Of a stretch of DNA of 8,637 bases, positions 6,436 to 8,637 are shown in pieces (the first letter of the stretch is position 1; each line of letters begins with the position of its first letter). The DNA lies in assembly GCA_005240025.1 (NCBI GenBank), contig SBBK01000036.1, positions 1 through 8,637 on the forward strand. Reading direction: 5' to 3'. Both the position numbers and the translations under genes were made by a program. A model generated the notes under the pieces. That model was not told the DNA's origin. It ran no database searches and saw only the letters and a list, made by a program, of their open reading frames with translations. Source of the DNA: an archaeon. GTDB lineage: Archaea > Thermoproteota > Nitrososphaeria > Nitrososphaerales > Nitrosopumilaceae.

Positions 6436-7233
6436 GTGTTACAGACTTCCACATATCTTGATTGGAACAATTCCTTAGACATTCTAAACAAGGCGTATGA
6501 GATTGGCCTTTTTGTTTTGATAATAGGCCCCAAGGGGACTGGCAAGACATCCCTTGTACGTGAGTTTGCTGCAAAAAAGAACTCCAGTCTGGAATCAATA
6601 AATTTCAGCCTTCGCACCCGCGAATCCCACCTTGTGGGGACAAAAACCCTCACAGGGGGCACCGTCGGATTTGATGAGGGGATCCTGATAAAATCAATGA
6701 AGGATGGAGGCATCCTGTATCTTGATGAGATAAATGCGGCGGAAGCAGATGTTCTGCTAAGACTTGACGAGGCACTAGACGACAGAAGACAGATTGTTCT
6801 AAAAGAGTCGTCTGGTGAGCTGATAAAAGCGCACCAAAACTGGTTTGTTGTTGCGACGATAAACCCGCTTACACATGTTGGTACAAAGGAGCTTCCACCT
6901 CAGCTGCTCAGCAGGTTTCCTGTCAGAATTCGATTAGAGTATCCTCCGGAAGAGACCGAGCTTGCGATAGTAAAGAGGTATGTTTTTGGTGGGCACGACG
7001 ACAAACTCCGGCAGGGAATCAAGCTCGCAAATACCCTGCGCGAGGCAGCTGCAGTCGAAGAGTTGTATTATTCTCCGAGTCTTCGAGAGACGATATCGTT
7101 TGGCAGGCTTTTGGATGGTGGCCTTGATGCAAAAAAGGCGGCAAACATTGTGTTTGCAAACGTGTATGCACAGTGGGGAAATCTCGAGTATCAAAAGGTA
7201 AATGACATCATCACGTCCATGTTTGGTACCTGA
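6436..7233 (+). CDS. MoxR/CbbQ/NorQ-type AAA+ ATPase
   Basis: This 265-residue AAA+ ATPase carries the full motif set: Walker A G31-P-K-G-T-G-K-T38, Walker B ILYLDE with D97-E98, sensor 1 N143 in ATINP, arginine finger R160 in LLSRF, and a sensor 2-like R217 in SPSLRETISFGRLL. The short length, the stretch HLVGTKTLTGGTVGFDEGIL before Walker B and the absence of extra domains point to the MoxR superclade, nearest in style to CbbQ, NorQ and CobS. These ATPases work with a VWA protein to remodel an enzyme or insert a metal cofactor. The next gene is such a VWA protein, starting inside this stop (TGATG), so the two are translationally coupled. The start is GTG at 6436, in frame and downstream of a TATA-like element; no in-frame ATG lies near. 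The client enzyme is not visible here. Confidence 0.9.
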   Translation: MLQTSTYLDWNNSLDILNKAYEIGLFVLIIGPKGTGKTSLVREFAAKKNSSLESINFSLRTRESHLVGTKTLTGGTVGFDEGILIKSMKDGGILYLDEINAAEADVLLRLDEALDDRRQIVLKESSGELIKAHQNWFVVATINPLTHVGTKELPPQLLSRFPVRIRLEYPPEETELAIVKRYVFGGHDDKLRQGIKLANTLREAAAVEELYYSPSLRETISFGRLLDGGLDAKKAANIVFANVYAQWGNLEYQKVNDIITSMFGT

Positions 7234-8637
7234 TGCAATCGCTTCACTTGCAAAACGACACTCTAGTTGAGATCGCCACGTTTTTGGCAAGACGCTGGTC
7301 GCAAAAAGACAAGATCACAGTGGAGTTTTCCGGCAAAAAGGAAACGCGCGCAAAGATAAAGGAAAACAAGATAAGTCTTGCCTCCCCAGAGCGGTACCTT
7401 GGCGGAGATTTTGAGAGATACAGGCAGTTTAGAACATCAATCTGGTACGAATCGATGCGCGTCAAGTATTGCAAGAAGATACTGAGCAACGACCACGCAT
7501 TTGGGTTTGTCCTAAATACGCTGGAAACCAGGCGTGTCGAGCTCCTTGGCAGAAAGGTTTGGCAGGGAATGGATGAGGAGATGATTTTTAATTATGCGTA
7601 CGGATGGATTTACAGGCCAAATCTCGGGAGCATCATGGGAAAGGCGAGGATTATCGAGGCGTTTTACCAGCATTTTTTGTTCGGCGACATCAAAGGCGAG
7701 ATACAGCCAAGCTACTATGACAGGATAAGGAAGGCATCCGAGTATGCAAAAAAAGTTCTAAGTGACACGCTGGAAAAACAATACGACACAGAATGGCTTG
7801 AAAAAAAAGTTCCCGAGATTCTCAGCATTTTGGATATTGATGCGCTGGTAACCATACCCCTTTCCATTCCGTGGAAGGGACCGGGCCTGTTGGCGACGCC
7901 AGAAGACCTGGTAAAGGCAATACAAAAGACAGCGAAAAACAGAGAGGAGGATTTTGGAAAAATTGATCTCAAAAACGTTCTCTTGGGCAGTTCTGTTGCT
8001 GATGAGTTCAAGGTTCTCAGAGACGAGACGCGTAAAAACGAAAACAAGGGCCTCGGAAGCCAGCCAATCGGAATCCAGATTCCGGCATCTACAAACATCG
8101 ACGAGACAAGGATTTATGATCTGGACCTGATCTCAAGCCTCAAGACACGATTCAAGGACTGGAAGACCAGCTGGCGCGAACAACACGTCGCGTCAGGGGA
8201 CGAGTTTGACGCTGAAGCATACATCGAAGGCCACATACCTTTTTTGACCGACATTAAAAAGTCAATCAAGGCAAAAATCGTGATACTGGTTGACCATTCC
8301 TCAAGCATTAGCGACCAGCAGGTGCAATACAAAAAAATCACGGCGGCGCTCTGCGAGGTGCTTTCATTTTTGAAGATCAGGTTCTCCGTGTATGCATTCA
8401 ACACCACACAAAGACAGGTGGTCTGCTGGCTCGTCAAGCCGGACGCTACAAAGTGGAACAACGCCTGTGCGAAAAGGCTTGCACAGATAGAAGCAAACGG
8501 TGGCACGCCTCTGGCAGATGTGTATCAAAAGATGTACGCTGTACTCTGGTCAAAAAAGCCGGACATTTTTTTGACGCTTTCTGATGGGGAGCCATCGGAT
8601 CCGGATGCGGTTCGTGCGATGGTAAAATCGCTGCGAG
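7233..8637 (+). CDS. Von Willebrand factor A domain protein, CobT/NorD-like partner of MoxR (C-terminus beyond window)
   Basis: The first 468 residues are present with no stop before the edge. The N-terminal about 340 residues are helical and charged; a segment near 95-115 (FVLNTLETRRVELLG) resembles the short L-E-x-x-R-V/I-E element I associate with CobT- and NorD-type proteins. The C-terminal part begins a VWA domain with every MIDAS element: D354-H-S356-S-S358 (DxSxS) after the strand KIVILV, T425 in GGTPLAD, and D451 in SDGEPSD. The site should therefore bind Mg2+ and engage an acidic ligand, as when CobT or ChlD-type VWA domains dock with their ATPase ring. ATG at 7233 overlaps the MoxR stop by one base. 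No signal peptide or transmembrane helix is seen, so it is probably cytoplasmic. Whether it serves cobaltochelatase, another metalloenzyme or a different client cannot be read from this window. Confidence 0.88.
   Translation, partial: MQSLHLQNDTLVEIATFLARRWSQKDKITVEFSGKKETRAKIKENKISLASPERYLGGDFERYRQFRTSIWYESMRVKYCKKILSNDHAFGFVLNTLETRRVELLGRKVWQGMDEEMIFNYAYGWIYRPNLGSIMGKARIIEAFYQHFLFGDIKGEIQPSYYDRIRKASEYAKKVLSDTLEKQYDTEWLEKKVPEILSILDIDALVTIPLSIPWKGPGLLATPEDLVKAIQKTAKNREEDFGKIDLKNVLLGSSVADEFKVLRDETRKNENKGLGSQPIGIQIPASTNIDETRIYDLDLISSLKTRFKDWKTSWREQHVASGDEFDAEAYIEGHIPFLTDIKKSIKAKIVILVDHSSSISDQQVQYKKITAALCEVLSFLKIRFSVYAFNTTQRQVVCWLVKPDATKWNNACAKRLAQIEANGGTPLADVYQKMYAVLWSKKPDIFLTLSDGEPSDPDAVRAMVKSLR

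Noticed and set aside
7715..8506. Minus-strand open frames of 127 and 130 codons under the VWA gene
   Set aside because: The plus-strand frame is continuous from 7233 to the edge and has all MIDAS motifs, so these are antisense shadows.
1..8637. CRISPR array, insertion sequence, tRNA or rRNA gene, prophage or defence island
   Set aside because: No regularly spaced repeats, transposase motifs, cloverleaf sequences, rRNA core motifs or phage or restriction genes were seen. The coding content is housekeeping plus one MoxR-VWA module.

Overview
The window is archaeal and fits an ammonia-oxidising-type archaeon (Nitrososphaerota, formerly Thaumarchaeota). The archaeal markers are ribosomal proteins eS1 (S3Ae) and the long archaeal form of uS15, a Pcc1-like KEOPS subunit, an archaeal RecJ-like DHH protein, an archaeal-type SerRS, a COG1325-type predicted exosome protein, a geranylgeranyl reductase for ether lipids, TATA-box promoters and a candidate C/D box guide RNA. 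The lineage below the level of Archaea is inference from gene order and style (an AFA-Q type signal peptide, leaderless genes); no single gene here proves it. Base composition looks moderate (mid-40s % GC by eye) with no obvious break, so nothing suggests recent transfer or a mobile element.

Layout. Positions 1-266 (minus strand) hold the N-terminal part of a small exported, probably membrane-anchored protein of unknown function. A short divergent promoter region follows. Positions 380-3711 (plus) form a tight information-processing operon: rps15 (uS15), recJ/GAN-like nuclease, pcc1 and serS, joined by 1-, 29- and 4-base overlaps. A new promoter then drives eS1 and, 3 bases after its stop, a COG1325-family RNA-binding protein (to 4795). 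The 154-base gap 4796-4949 is not empty. It carries a candidate C/D box sRNA at about 4831-4900 with its own TATA-like element, then a strong TATA box for a geranylgeranyl reductase (4950-6410). Finally a MoxR/CbbQ-type AAA+ ATPase (6436-7233) overlaps by one base a large von Willebrand factor A protein that runs off the right edge.

How the genes work together. The first two transcription units join translation (uS15, eS1, SerRS), tRNA modification (Pcc1 of KEOPS, t6A37), replication or repair (RecJ/GAN) and RNA processing (COG1325), a growth-linked housekeeping set. The reductase makes saturated membrane ether lipids. The MoxR-VWA pair is a chaperone-like module that usually remodels or inserts metal into a partner complex; the partner is not visible here.

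A recurring feature is that promoter-proximal genes have a TATA-like box centred about 22-26 bases before the start codon, so their mRNAs are probably leaderless, and three of four use TTG or GTG starts. Genes inside the operons overlap their upstream neighbour or nearly touch it, and mostly lack a clear Shine-Dalgarno motif. I found no CRISPR array, tRNA, rRNA, insertion sequence or defence system. The most novel item is the unlisted candidate guide RNA.
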